Source: Paenibacillus sp. FSL H8-0332 | Lineage (GTDB): Bacteria > Bacillota > Bacilli > Paenibacillales > Paenibacillaceae | DNA: 64,000 bases | Assembly: GCF_037963835.1 (NCBI RefSeq) | Contig: NZ_CP150145.1 | Span: forward strand, 4,774,001 to 4,838,000 | Direction of reading: 5' to 3' | Shown: piece by piece, positions 8,747-16,907 of the stretch | How positions within the stretch are numbered: the first letter of the stretch is position 1 | Layout of the letters: every line of letters begins with the position of its first letter | The notes under the pieces: model-generated | The model's database searches: none | What the model was told of the DNA's origin: nothing | What the model saw: only the letters and a program-made list of their open reading frames with translations | Program-made: the position numbers and the translations under genes

Positions 8747-10846
8747 TTACTCTCCTTCTTTATTTTTTCCATTTACTGCAGACTGACCTCCAATATGTCT
8801 AAATTCTCTATGAATGTCTTCATCGACAAGAATCAGTGTCTTTCCATCTTCATGATGATGCCACGTATAACCTTCGGGGGGCTTATTCATTGCTGGCACC
8901 GGTGGATCAGAATTCTTATTAAGCCCTGCTTCTAGATTTGCCTTTTTGAAATCTTCTTGAGGATTTTTTGGTACAGTAACATCAATTGTTTGTGGTTTAA
9001 CAGCAGGGTGAAAATATGGTGAAAAATCAGGATATCCATTGGGATAACTTACTGATTGTCCCTCTTTATTGGTATAAGTCCACGTTCCCTTCTCATCAAT
9101 CGAGATTTTACCACCTTTGTTCAACCATTTCTCAGGGATAGGCGAATTCATAGGTTTGGTTGCAATTATTTCTTTAGTAAAATCTGACAGTTCTAATCTA
9201 CCTGTCTTTTTACCCGTCCCCTCAACCCTATCACTCTTCCCCTCCAACCCATCCATATACCTCTGCTGCACCGGCGTCTTCGGCATGGCTGGAGTACCCT
9301 GAATCTCCCCTATCTTGAAAACAAATCCTTCTGGCGTCTGTACCACCGGACCCAGATTCGGAAGCTTCTGCTTGATCCCTTGTAGGGCATTCTTCGCCGC
9401 TTGGCTGACGACGTCTTCTACATCACCCAGCACTTTCCCTGCTTTGCCTGCTTTGGTGATTTGTAGACCGGGGACGAGCATGGAGGCGACCGAACCCAAC
9501 ATCGCTGCCTTCTCTTCAGGTGTGCCTTCGTCAAACTGATGATACGCCATCTTCGCCGCTTCCACCAGTACTTCCGGGTGTTCGATGAGATATTGCGCTT
9601 GCTGCTTCATTTCTGTGGTGGTTTTGACCGGGTCCACCACTAGTTTGAAGGCAAAGGTTGCCGTGTCCGCTACACCCATGACGACCTCTTTCACCAATCC
9701 TTCGGTAAACGCCAGCACCACTGCGTCCGCCTGACGAACCCGACTCTCCCATTTCGTTAGCCCGTAAGTCTCATCCAGCCACCCGGTATAATTGGTGTAT
9801 ACTGGGCCGAAATGTTCACCAGGCACGTAGACTTTGGCCTGATAAAAGTCCCAGGTGGTCTCATTTTCCTTGTTGTCTGCGGTAATTGGCGTGCCGTCCG
9901 GCAGCGCGAGCGGCGGCCCGTTCAACCGCCGCTGCGCTTCAATCTGCTCTTGAACCTGCTTAAGAGCCGCTGCGAGCTGGATTTCCTGCCGCTTGGCTGC
10001 AAGCTGACCCCGCGCATACGCTCCTGCAGCGGTCTTCTCCATCGCCAACCGCAGGAGCAGCAAATATTCTTCGTTATGCAGTAACGGAATCTTGTCTGCC
10101 GTGATTGAAGGATCATACTCACAGGCGGTAACCGCTGGTTGTCTGTAGTGGGCGCTTAGATCCTTACCGGCTTCATAGTAGATCTTGGCTACGCCTAGAG
10201 AAGCCAGCTTCTGCCGGGCCTCTGCCGCCTGTGCATGAACAGCCTCCATCTGTGCCTGATTTCCGAACGCCTGATACACCTTGAAGGCCATCTGTGCCTT
10301 GGCGATCTGATTCCGCGCCGTAAAGATATCCGTCAGCTTACTTTGTGCAGCTATACTCTCTACGGTCAGCAGGCCGGAGGTCTGAATGACCTTCCTGAGC
10401 TGCTGCACCACCGGGTCCCTGCTGAGCTCATCTTTTCCTGATAGAGCGGCAATCGAAGTGATGAGATTCGTCGCACTTCGCTGCACAAATTCAGGGATGG
10501 AGACCCGTCCGGCGGCTGGTTGCAGCCCCAAGCTTCCGAAAGCCGCGAGCAACAGATTAAATTGGCCTGTCAGCTTGTCCGCCTGCCGCTTATTCTCTTC
10601 CTGTAGCTCCGAGACGCCTCTCAGGGCGACCCGGATGATATCCTCTAATTTCTCCGCTTCTACGGTTAATTCATTGATCAGAACCTGGGCCCTGAAGATA
10701 TGGTTACCCATGGGAATACCGCCCCAGCTACTGGACTGGCCCTTCAATTGAAGATATAGCCGGTTGGTGTCCTGGCTCACCTGGCCGATCTTGGTTTGCA
10801 GGCGCCGGACTTCATCTTCATTAAATACTAGCTTCGTGGATGCCAT
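8747..10846 (-). CDS. polymorphic toxin 3: full-length, HNH/WHH-type nuclease tip
   Basis: 699 residues; ATG chosen with AGGAGG six bases upstream. Same architecture as toxin 1: WxG-like hairpin with W41, helical stem, pre-toxin-like segment and boundary PVQQRYMDGLEG. The tip ends with GYTWHHHEDGKTLILVDEDI, then a further H and HIGG, the layout of HNH-superfamily toxins of the WHH kind (H663-H665 as the putative metal/catalytic group). Partner immunity gene follows immediately. The stem is the best template for reconstructing toxin 2. DNA cleavage in a competitor is the expected role by family, not shown. Confidence 0.82.
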   Translation of the reverse strand: MASTKLVFNEDEVRRLQTKIGQVSQDTNRLYLQLKGQSSSWGGIPMGNHIFRAQVLINELTVEAEKLEDIIRVALRGVSELQEENKRQADKLTGQFNLLLAAFGSLGLQPAAGRVSIPEFVQRSATNLITSIAALSGKDELSRDPVVQQLRKVIQTSGLLTVESIAAQSKLTDIFTARNQIAKAQMAFKVYQAFGNQAQMEAVHAQAAEARQKLASLGVAKIYYEAGKDLSAHYRQPAVTACEYDPSITADKIPLLHNEEYLLLLRLAMEKTAAGAYARGQLAAKRQEIQLAAALKQVQEQIEAQRRLNGPPLALPDGTPITADNKENETTWDFYQAKVYVPGEHFGPVYTNYTGWLDETYGLTKWESRVRQADAVVLAFTEGLVKEVVMGVADTATFAFKLVVDPVKTTTEMKQQAQYLIEHPEVLVEAAKMAYHQFDEGTPEEKAAMLGSVASMLVPGLQITKAGKAGKVLGDVEDVVSQAAKNALQGIKQKLPNLGPVVQTPEGFVFKIGEIQGTPAMPKTPVQQRYMDGLEGKSDRVEGTGKKTGRLELSDFTKEIIATKPMNSPIPEKWLNKGGKISIDEKGTWTYTNKEGQSVSYPNGYPDFSPYFHPAVKPQTIDVTVPKNPQEDFKKANLEAGLNKNSDPPVPAMNKPPEGYTWHHHEDGKTLILVDEDIHREFRHIGGQSAVNGKNKEGE

Positions 10847-11044
10847 CTTCACCCTCCTGCCGTACACCGCACTTAACAGTAATTTATGTTACACAATTTC
10901 ATATTCACAGAATCATAGACTTACAACTTCTTGCAAATATACGGAGTTCTAAGATGATTCATTAACTCGCTTGAAAGATACTTTTTCTGGTATTGATCGA
11001 AGTTTGTATTTATGATTACGTTACCATCCAAGAAGATGTCGTCG
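10847..11044. other. upstream region of toxin 3, possible gene relic
   Basis: AT-rich. On the minus strand 10921-11043 reads IFLDGNVIINTNFDQYQKKY and onward to a stop; it looks protein-like but has no start, because the 51-bp repeat array takes over at 11045. It could be the C-terminal end of a lost gene, perhaps another immunity gene; I do not recognise it. No clear promoter was identified for toxin 3. Confidence 0.25.
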
Positions 11045-11287
11045 GGCCAAATGTATGTGGAAAACCGAACACAATGTGCTTCCGCGAAGGGAATCGAACC
11101 AATGTATGCCAAAAACAGTATACATTGTGCCGGTGCACAGGCGTGTGGTCCGAATGTATGCCAAATACAGCATACATTTGCTGGTGCGCAGGCTTGTGGC
11201 CCGAATGTATGCGGAAAACAGCATACATTTGCTGGCACGCAGGCATGTGGCCCGAATGTATGCGGAAAACCGAACACAATAGATGGC
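11045..11287. repeat. five tandem 51-bp units built on a palindrome
   Basis: The sequence AATGTATG recurs at 11050, 11101, 11153, 11204 and 11255 (spacing 51, 52, 51, 51). Each middle unit contains AATGTATGC, a short A-rich loop and GCATACATT, so every unit can form a hairpin; units are joined by a GC-rich linker (GCAGGCNTGTGGCCCG). The first and last units have diverged right arms (CGAACACAAT). The period of 51 keeps several frames open on both strands, which creates false ORFs. A single copy of the same palindrome is at 41448-41479. Confidence 0.85.
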
Positions 11288-11562
11288 CCCCCTTCCTTCT
11301 CCAGAATGGAATTCCAATATCCCGCATAAGGATTCAATATTTATCCAATATTGCTGTGCAGATCCCTTTATTATCGGAATTCGGAGCGGTAAAGTTTATC
11401 AAAAAAATATTTTCATGACATATATTGGCTGCCGGTTTCGCGCTATACTCTATTGTAAGCGTTATTACAAATGTGCTAACGGAGGGGATTTCATTCGTGT
11501 ATACCCGTATCATCACCTTCATGAACAATCTGAAGCTCAGGACCAAGCTCTTCCTCTCCTTC
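11283..11562. repeat. segmental duplication, copy 2 (pairs with 4281-4560)
   Basis: The presumed original, because here it leads into an intact kinase gene. Covers the upstream region and first codons of the kinase at 11497. See copy 1 for the comparison. Confidence 0.85.
11453..11470 (+). promoter_or_regulatory. dyad upstream of YesM gene, cre-like
   Basis: TTGTAAGCGTTATTACAA: 6-bp inverted arms around GCGTTA, 26 bases before the GTG start. It partly fits the CcpA cre consensus (TGTAAGCG half). Conserved in the duplicated copy at 4451-4468. Role as a carbon-catabolite or other operator is inferred. Confidence 0.35.
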
Positions 11563-13275
11563 GGCAGTGTTGTCCTGATCCCGGTGCTGATTGTGGGGGT
11601 GTTCCTGACCAGTGAACTGCGGAATATGGCGATGAATAATGCGCTGAAGCAGATTACGGCGAATGTCGACCGTGTGAAAAAACGGACCAGTGAGATGCTG
11701 AACGTTCCGGTGGATATCGTCTACCGCCTGTCTAATGACAGCCGGCTGGAGGAGGCCGCGAATCACCGGTACGAATCGGTCTATGATGTGGTGCAGGCCT
11801 ACTGGGATTATCCCGACTTCCGGGATTTCGTCCGCCTCTACAAAGAGGTCTCCAGCATCCGGCTGTATATCGACAACCCGACGGTGCTTAACAACTGGGA
11901 GTTCCTCCAGGCTGACGAAGCAGTTACCAGGGAGCCGTGGTACCAGCTCGCCCTCGCCCAGAAGGGGCTGGCGTTCTGGAGTTACATTCCTGACAGCCGG
12001 AACGGCCAGTATTATCTCAGCCTGATCCGCAAGGTCGACTTCCTCAAGCAGCGCACAACCGGTGTGCTGGTCGTGAATGTCAATTCGGATCAGCTGAGCA
12101 GTATCCTGAAGCAGGAGACCTTCGAGACCTTTATCGTCGATGAGAACGACAATGTTGTCGCCTCCAACCGTGCAGGTACCCTAGGCAAGTCGCTGCAGGA
12201 AATCAACCTCAAGCCGCTGTCCACACTTGCCGGGCACGGGCCTGCGGACATCACGATTGAGGGGCAGTCGTTCAAAATGCTAATCGACGACTGGCATCCT
12301 GAGGGCAGCCTGAACAGCCTGCGGATCATCTCTATTTTCTCGGTAGAAAGTATTGTAAGTGAGCCGAACCGGATTATTTCCCTGGCTACTTCCGTCATTA
12401 TCTCCTCCCTATTTCTTGCAATCATCCTAATCTACTACTTCTCCCGCCTGCTCACGGGACGCATGCTGCATCTCAGCAAGCATATCTCCAAGGTTGCCTC
12501 CGGCAATCTGGAAGCCCGGCTGGTCATTGACGGTAAAGATGAGATCGGCCAGCTGGCCCGGCAGTTCAATCACATGGTCCGCAATGTCAACGACCTGATG
12601 AGCGAGGTTCAGGAGTCCAACCAGCAGAAGAACGCCATCCTGCTGAAGCAGAATGAGATCAAATTCAAAATGATGGCCAGCCAGATCAACCCCCATTTCC
12701 TGTTCAATGCGCTGGAGTCGATCCGGATGAAGGCCCATACCCGCGGCCAGACCGATATTGCGCAGGTCGTCCGGCTGCTGGGCAAGATGATGCGCAAAAA
12801 CTTAGAGGTCGGCGGAGGCAGAATCACCCTGCAAAGTGAGCTGGAGACCGTGAACTGCTATCTGGTCATCCAGAAATTCCGCTATAATGACCGGCTGGCC
12901 TACGAGCTGTATGTAGATCCGGCAGCGAATACCGTAAGGATTCCGCCGCTTATTATTCAGCCGCTGGTGGAGAATTGTGTCATTCACGGCCTGGAGAACC
13001 GTATGGACGGCGGAATGGTCCGGGTAGACATCCGGGTAGAGGAAGCCCTGCTTAAGGTTCAGGTCTCCGATAACGGAACCGGAATCTCACCGGCCCGGCT
13101 CGCAGAGCTGCGGCAGATGCTGGACAACAACGATGACTATGAGACCCACAGTATCGGTATGCGTAACATCCATCTGCGGTTGAAGCTGACCTATGGCCCG
13201 GAATACGGCCTGGTTCTGGCCAGCCAGAGCGGATATGGCACACAGATCAGCTTCGCCATCCCTTTTAAGGAGTGA
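11497..13275 (+). CDS. YesM-type sensor histidine kinase
   Basis: 592 residues; GTG start preceded by GGAGGGG. Membrane helix 1 at about 20-40, extracellular sensor domain to about 285, helix 2 (SVIISSLFLAIILIYYF), then HAMP, then the His_kinase box INPHFLFNALESI with H400 as phosphoacceptor, and the HATPase with PLVENCVIHGLE and VSDNGTGIS. Full length for the family. It is followed five bases later by its response regulator and then by a sugar ABC transporter, so it probably senses an extracellular carbohydrate and controls import. A deleted duplicate lies at 4495-5065. Confidence 0.92.
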   Translation: MYTRIITFMNNLKLRTKLFLSFGSVVLIPVLIVGVFLTSELRNMAMNNALKQITANVDRVKKRTSEMLNVPVDIVYRLSNDSRLEEAANHRYESVYDVVQAYWDYPDFRDFVRLYKEVSSIRLYIDNPTVLNNWEFLQADEAVTREPWYQLALAQKGLAFWSYIPDSRNGQYYLSLIRKVDFLKQRTTGVLVVNVNSDQLSSILKQETFETFIVDENDNVVASNRAGTLGKSLQEINLKPLSTLAGHGPADITIEGQSFKMLIDDWHPEGSLNSLRIISIFSVESIVSEPNRIISLATSVIISSLFLAIILIYYFSRLLTGRMLHLSKHISKVASGNLEARLVIDGKDEIGQLARQFNHMVRNVNDLMSEVQESNQQKNAILLKQNEIKFKMMASQINPHFLFNALESIRMKAHTRGQTDIAQVVRLLGKMMRKNLEVGGGRITLQSELETVNCYLVIQKFRYNDRLAYELYVDPAANTVRIPPLIIQPLVENCVIHGLENRMDGGMVRVDIRVEEALLKVQVSDNGTGISPARLAELRQMLDNNDDYETHSIGMRNIHLRLKLTYGPEYGLVLASQSGYGTQISFAIPFKE

Positions 13276-13280
13276 TTCCT

Positions 13281-14873
13281 ATGTATAGTGTGTTAATTGT
13301 TGATGATGAATTGTCGATCCGCGAAGGACTTGTCACTCTGCTGGATTGGGAGAGCCTGGGCTACCGGGTGGTAGATACAGCGGCCAATGCGGTTGAAGCC
13401 CGGCATAAGGCTAAGCTGTATTCCCCCGATCTGATGATTGTCGATATCCGTATGCCCGGAAAGGACGGCCTGGAGCTGATCGGCGAGCTGCGGGAGGATC
13501 ACGAGGAGCTGCATATTCTCATATTGAGCGGCTATGCCGACTTCAGTTATGCCAAGCGTGCGCTGTCTTACAATATCGATAACTATCTGCTTAAGCCAGT
13601 CGATGAGGAGGAATTGCAGCTGTATCTTACCGGCCTGGCCACCGTACTGAATGCGCGGCTGGCACACCGCAAGAATCATGAGGCGGTTAAAGTCTGGAGC
13701 CGGGAGATGCTGGTTCAATCCCTGCTGATGGAGAGCAGTCTGCATCCCGCCCCGGCACTGATGGAGTCGGCGCTGGAAGCAGGGCTGCTCTGGGAATCCT
13801 ACCAGATCGTGCTGATCCGGCTACTGCTGCAGGATCATGCGGACAATGGACCTTCCAGTAGCGTCAAGTCCCGGCTGACGTCCAGCTTCGAGGACAACCG
13901 CCGGGGTATCGTCTTCGCGCTCGATTCTTATCTTGGGGTGCTGCTGGAGCCCTCTTACCAGAAGGAGCTGATAAGCAAACGGATGGCTGAGCAGATCCGT
14001 GAAGCCGCTGCCGCAGAGGGACTGGAGTGCATCATCACCGCCGGGGATATGGTGGGCAGTCTGAGGGAGCTGCCGGTCTCCCATCAGTCGGCGCTGGCGC
14101 GGATGAAGGATCACTTTTTCTATGATGAGCCGGGGATGATCGGCCCCGATTCCCTTAAGCTGAAGCAGGGGCTGCCTGCGAACCCCCAGGATACGGAGAG
14201 CAGGCTCGCCCCGGTGATGGACCGGTTGTATTTCGCCCTGGATACCGGCAATCTCCTTGTAATCTCTGCCCTGATCCAGGAAGCAGGAGACCTCATGGCT
14301 GCTGCCGGCTCATCCGAGATGGCGGTGAAATCCTACTATGTCCGGGCTGTCACTTCCATGTCTGGCAAGCTCTCCGTTCATTATAAGGAGCTTAGCGCTG
14401 CGCACAGCCGGATGGAAGAGCAGATTCAGCAGATCTACAGGCATACCTCCCTCCCCCAGCTCCAGCGTTATATCACAGGTCTGCTGGAGGAATATGCTGG
14501 CGGGATTATCCGCGACGATATGGATGTCCTGATGAAGCGGATGGTCGATCTGATCCACCGGCACTATGACGAGAATCTGAAGCTGGAGACGCTGGCCGAT
14601 GTGTTCACCTATAGCAGTGCCTACCTGGGCAAGCTGTTCAAGAACACTATGGGCTGCTCCTTCAACACTTATCTGGATACGATCCGCATCGAGAAGGCCA
14701 AGGAGCTGCTGGACCAGGGCTGCAAAATCCATCAGGCAGCCAGCAGCGTCGGCTTCAGCGATGTCGATTATTTCCGCGAGAAGTTCAAAAAAATCGCAGG
14801 CATTTCCCCCTCCGCTTACCGGAGAAAGGAGCCGGAGGATGCTTTTTCAGAAAGCGCTTACGAAAAGGACTGA
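13281..14873 (+). CDS. YesN-type response regulator (receiver + AraC)
   Basis: 530 residues. ATG chosen over the overlapping GTG at 13272 because AAGGAG is eight bases upstream. Receiver domain 1-120 with DD at 8-9, phosphorylated D55 (IVDIRMPG) and K105. A linker domain follows, and the two AraC helix-turn-helix motifs lie at about 425-520 (LADVFTYSSAYLGKLFKNTM, VGFSDVDYFREKFKKIAGIS). Expected to activate the downstream transporter genes when phosphorylated by the preceding kinase. Confidence 0.93.
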   Translation: MYSVLIVDDELSIREGLVTLLDWESLGYRVVDTAANAVEARHKAKLYSPDLMIVDIRMPGKDGLELIGELREDHEELHILILSGYADFSYAKRALSYNIDNYLLKPVDEEELQLYLTGLATVLNARLAHRKNHEAVKVWSREMLVQSLLMESSLHPAPALMESALEAGLLWESYQIVLIRLLLQDHADNGPSSSVKSRLTSSFEDNRRGIVFALDSYLGVLLEPSYQKELISKRMAEQIREAAAAEGLECIITAGDMVGSLRELPVSHQSALARMKDHFFYDEPGMIGPDSLKLKQGLPANPQDTESRLAPVMDRLYFALDTGNLLVISALIQEAGDLMAAAGSSEMAVKSYYVRAVTSMSGKLSVHYKELSAAHSRMEEQIQQIYRHTSLPQLQRYITGLLEEYAGGIIRDDMDVLMKRMVDLIHRHYDENLKLETLADVFTYSSAYLGKLFKNTMGCSFNTYLDTIRIEKAKELLDQGCKIHQAASSVGFSDVDYFREKFKKIAGISPSAYRRKEPEDAFSESAYEKD

Positions 14874-14960
14874 TTTCCCCCTGTTTTTACACTTAAATCT
14901 TCGGGTGTTTCCCGGCCTGGCGGCAGATTATGATAAAGCTATATCGAAGGAGGGACATAA

Positions 14961-15917
14961 ATGAAAGCGATTACCACCACGATGAAGCCGGAGCCGAAGA
15001 GATCCTCCGCCAGCTTCTGGGGGAAATTCCGGCAGCAGAAATACCTCTATCTGATGGCTGTTCCTTTTGTCCTCTGGGCCTTTGTCTTCAGCTATCTTCC
15101 GTTATGGGGGTGGATGATGGCCTTCCAGAAGTATAAGCCGGGCAAATCCTTTTTCGAGCAAAAATGGGTCGGCCTCCAGTACTTCCGGGAGCTGTTCCAG
15201 GATGAGCAATTCTTCAACGCCCTGCGCAATACGCTGGCCATGAGTATCATGGGACTGCTGGCAGGCTTTATCATTCCGATTATCTTCGCTATTCTGCTGA
15301 ATGAGGTACGGCTGCAGGTGCTGAAGCGCTTCGTTCAGACGGTGTCGTATCTGCCGCACTTTGTGTCCTGGGTGGTTGCTGCCGGGATCATTACCAAGAT
15401 GCTCTCCACGGACAACGGCGCAGTCAATGACCTGCTAATGGGCCTTCATATCATCAGTGAACCGATCCAGTTCATGGCCAAAGGCAATCTGTTCTGGGGC
15501 ATTGTCACCGCATCGGATGTCTGGAAGGAGACGGGCTGGAACACCATTATCTATCTCGCCGCCATCTCGGGCATCGGGCCGGAGCTGTACGAGGCAGCCA
15601 GGGTGGACGGAGCCAGCCGGCTCCAGCAGGTGCGTCATATCACTTTTCCGGGCATCCGGGGGACCATCGTTATCCTGCTAATCATGTCCATCGGCCATCT
15701 GATCAGCATCGGGTTCGAGAAGCAGTTCCTGCTCGGCAACAATCTGGTGCGTGACTACTCGCAGACCCTTGACCTGTATGCGCTGAATTACGGGCTGGGG
15801 ATGGGACGATTCTCCTTCGGGACGGCGATTAATATTTTCAACTCCGTGGTGAGTGTGATTCTGCTCTTTACTGCCAACGGCATCTTCAAAAAAATAACCA
15901 AGGAAAGCATCATATAG
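14961..15917 (+). CDS. CUT1 ABC sugar transporter permease (LplB-like)
   Basis: 318 residues, ATG after GAAGGAGGG. About six membrane helices, N-terminal FVLWAFVFSYLPLWGWMMAF, and the permease EAA loop EAARVDGASRLQQVRHITFP near residue 212. The LplB subfamily typically accompanies large solute-binding proteins and YesMN pairs, as here. It forms the membrane channel with the next gene; no ATPase is encoded locally, so a shared MsmX-like ATPase is expected elsewhere. Confidence 0.9.
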   Translation: MKAITTTMKPEPKRSSASFWGKFRQQKYLYLMAVPFVLWAFVFSYLPLWGWMMAFQKYKPGKSFFEQKWVGLQYFRELFQDEQFFNALRNTLAMSIMGLLAGFIIPIIFAILLNEVRLQVLKRFVQTVSYLPHFVSWVVAAGIITKMLSTDNGAVNDLLMGLHIISEPIQFMAKGNLFWGIVTASDVWKETGWNTIIYLAAISGIGPELYEAARVDGASRLQQVRHITFPGIRGTIVILLIMSIGHLISIGFEKQFLLGNNLVRDYSQTLDLYALNYGLGMGRFSFGTAINIFNSVVSVILLFTANGIFKKITKESII

Positions 15918-15929
15918 GAGGCCCTGCTC

Positions 15930-16829
15930 ATGATTAAAAAACTGGCTGCGGCATCCTGGTCGGACCGCATCTTCGATTTGGTTGTTTATCTGGCGATTAC
16001 GGTGGTAACTGTTGCTACGCTGTACCCTTTTCTGAACGTGCTGGCAATCTCCTTCAATGACTCGACGGACAGCATCAAGGGCGGGATTACGATCTACCCC
16101 CGGGTGTTCACCTTCAAGAATTATGAGACGATCTTCGCCTTCTCCGGCCTGATTACCGGGTTCAAAATTTCGGTGCTGCGGACGATTATCGGGACTCTGC
16201 TCGGACTGGTCAGTGCGTCCATGCTGGCCTTCACCTTAAGCCGGGTAGACTTCCAGGCCCGTAAGTTCGTCTCCACCTTCCTTGCATTGACGATGTATGT
16301 ATCGGGAGGTCTGATCCCCTTTTACATTCTGATCAAGGATCTGCATATGATGGGCACCTTCGGCGTGTATGTCCTGCCTGGTCTGGTAAGCGCCTTCAAT
16401 GTGTTCGTGATCCGCTCCTTCATCGACGGTCTGCCGTACGCCCTGCAGGAATCCGCCAAGCTGGACGGAGCCAATGACTTCACCATTTACTGGCGCGTCA
16501 TTCTGCCGCTGACCAAGCCTGCCCTGGCGACCATTGCCCTGTTCCTGGCCGTCGGCCAGTGGAATGCGTGGATTGATACCTATCTGTACAACGGCTCGAA
16601 GGACTCGCTGACTACCCTGCAGTTCGAGCTGATGAAGGTCATCCAGAGCACCACGACCAACGCGGATAATTTCCGCGGGCGCAATATGACTGAGGTCATG
16701 GCCCAGATCTCCCCGGAATCGGTCAAAATGGCAATCACCATTGTCGTCACCGTTCCCATTCTGATTGTCTATCCGTTCCTGCAGCGCTATTTCGTCAAAG
16801 GCATGACGCTGGGTTCAGTTAAAAGCTAA
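15930..16829 (+). CDS. CUT1 ABC sugar transporter permease (LplC-like)
   Basis: 299 residues, ATG 12 bases after the previous stop with TAGGAGG upstream. Helix 1 VVYLAITVVTVATLYPFLNV, EAA loop ESAKLDGANDFTIYWRVILP near residue 185, and C-terminal YPFLQRYFVKGMTLGSVKS, the standard ending of this subfamily. Partner of the preceding permease. Confidence 0.92.
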   Translation: MIKKLAAASWSDRIFDLVVYLAITVVTVATLYPFLNVLAISFNDSTDSIKGGITIYPRVFTFKNYETIFAFSGLITGFKISVLRTIIGTLLGLVSASMLAFTLSRVDFQARKFVSTFLALTMYVSGGLIPFYILIKDLHMMGTFGVYVLPGLVSAFNVFVIRSFIDGLPYALQESAKLDGANDFTIYWRVILPLTKPALATIALFLAVGQWNAWIDTYLYNGSKDSLTTLQFELMKVIQSTTTNADNFRGRNMTEVMAQISPESVKMAITIVVTVPILIVYPFLQRYFVKGMTLGSVKS

Positions 16830-16907
16830 TCTGCTAAAGCGGTATCATCAGGCTGACGCCTGTGAATACAATATGATTTTCACCAGACAAAGGGAGGGTT
16901 TCTATTC

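Noticed and set aside
11045..11287. Possible CRISPR array
   Set aside because: The whole 51-bp unit repeats; there are no unique spacers between repeats and no cas genes.
11012..11337. Several overlapping open frames on both strands
   Set aside because: They are a by-product of the 51-bp period (17 codons) of the repeat array; none has a ribosome site or a recognisable domain.
16849..16862. Hairpin between permease and solute-binding protein genes as a terminator
   Set aside because: Only a 5-bp stem (CAGGC/GCCTG) without a T-run; it may be an RNA-processing feature but cannot be called.
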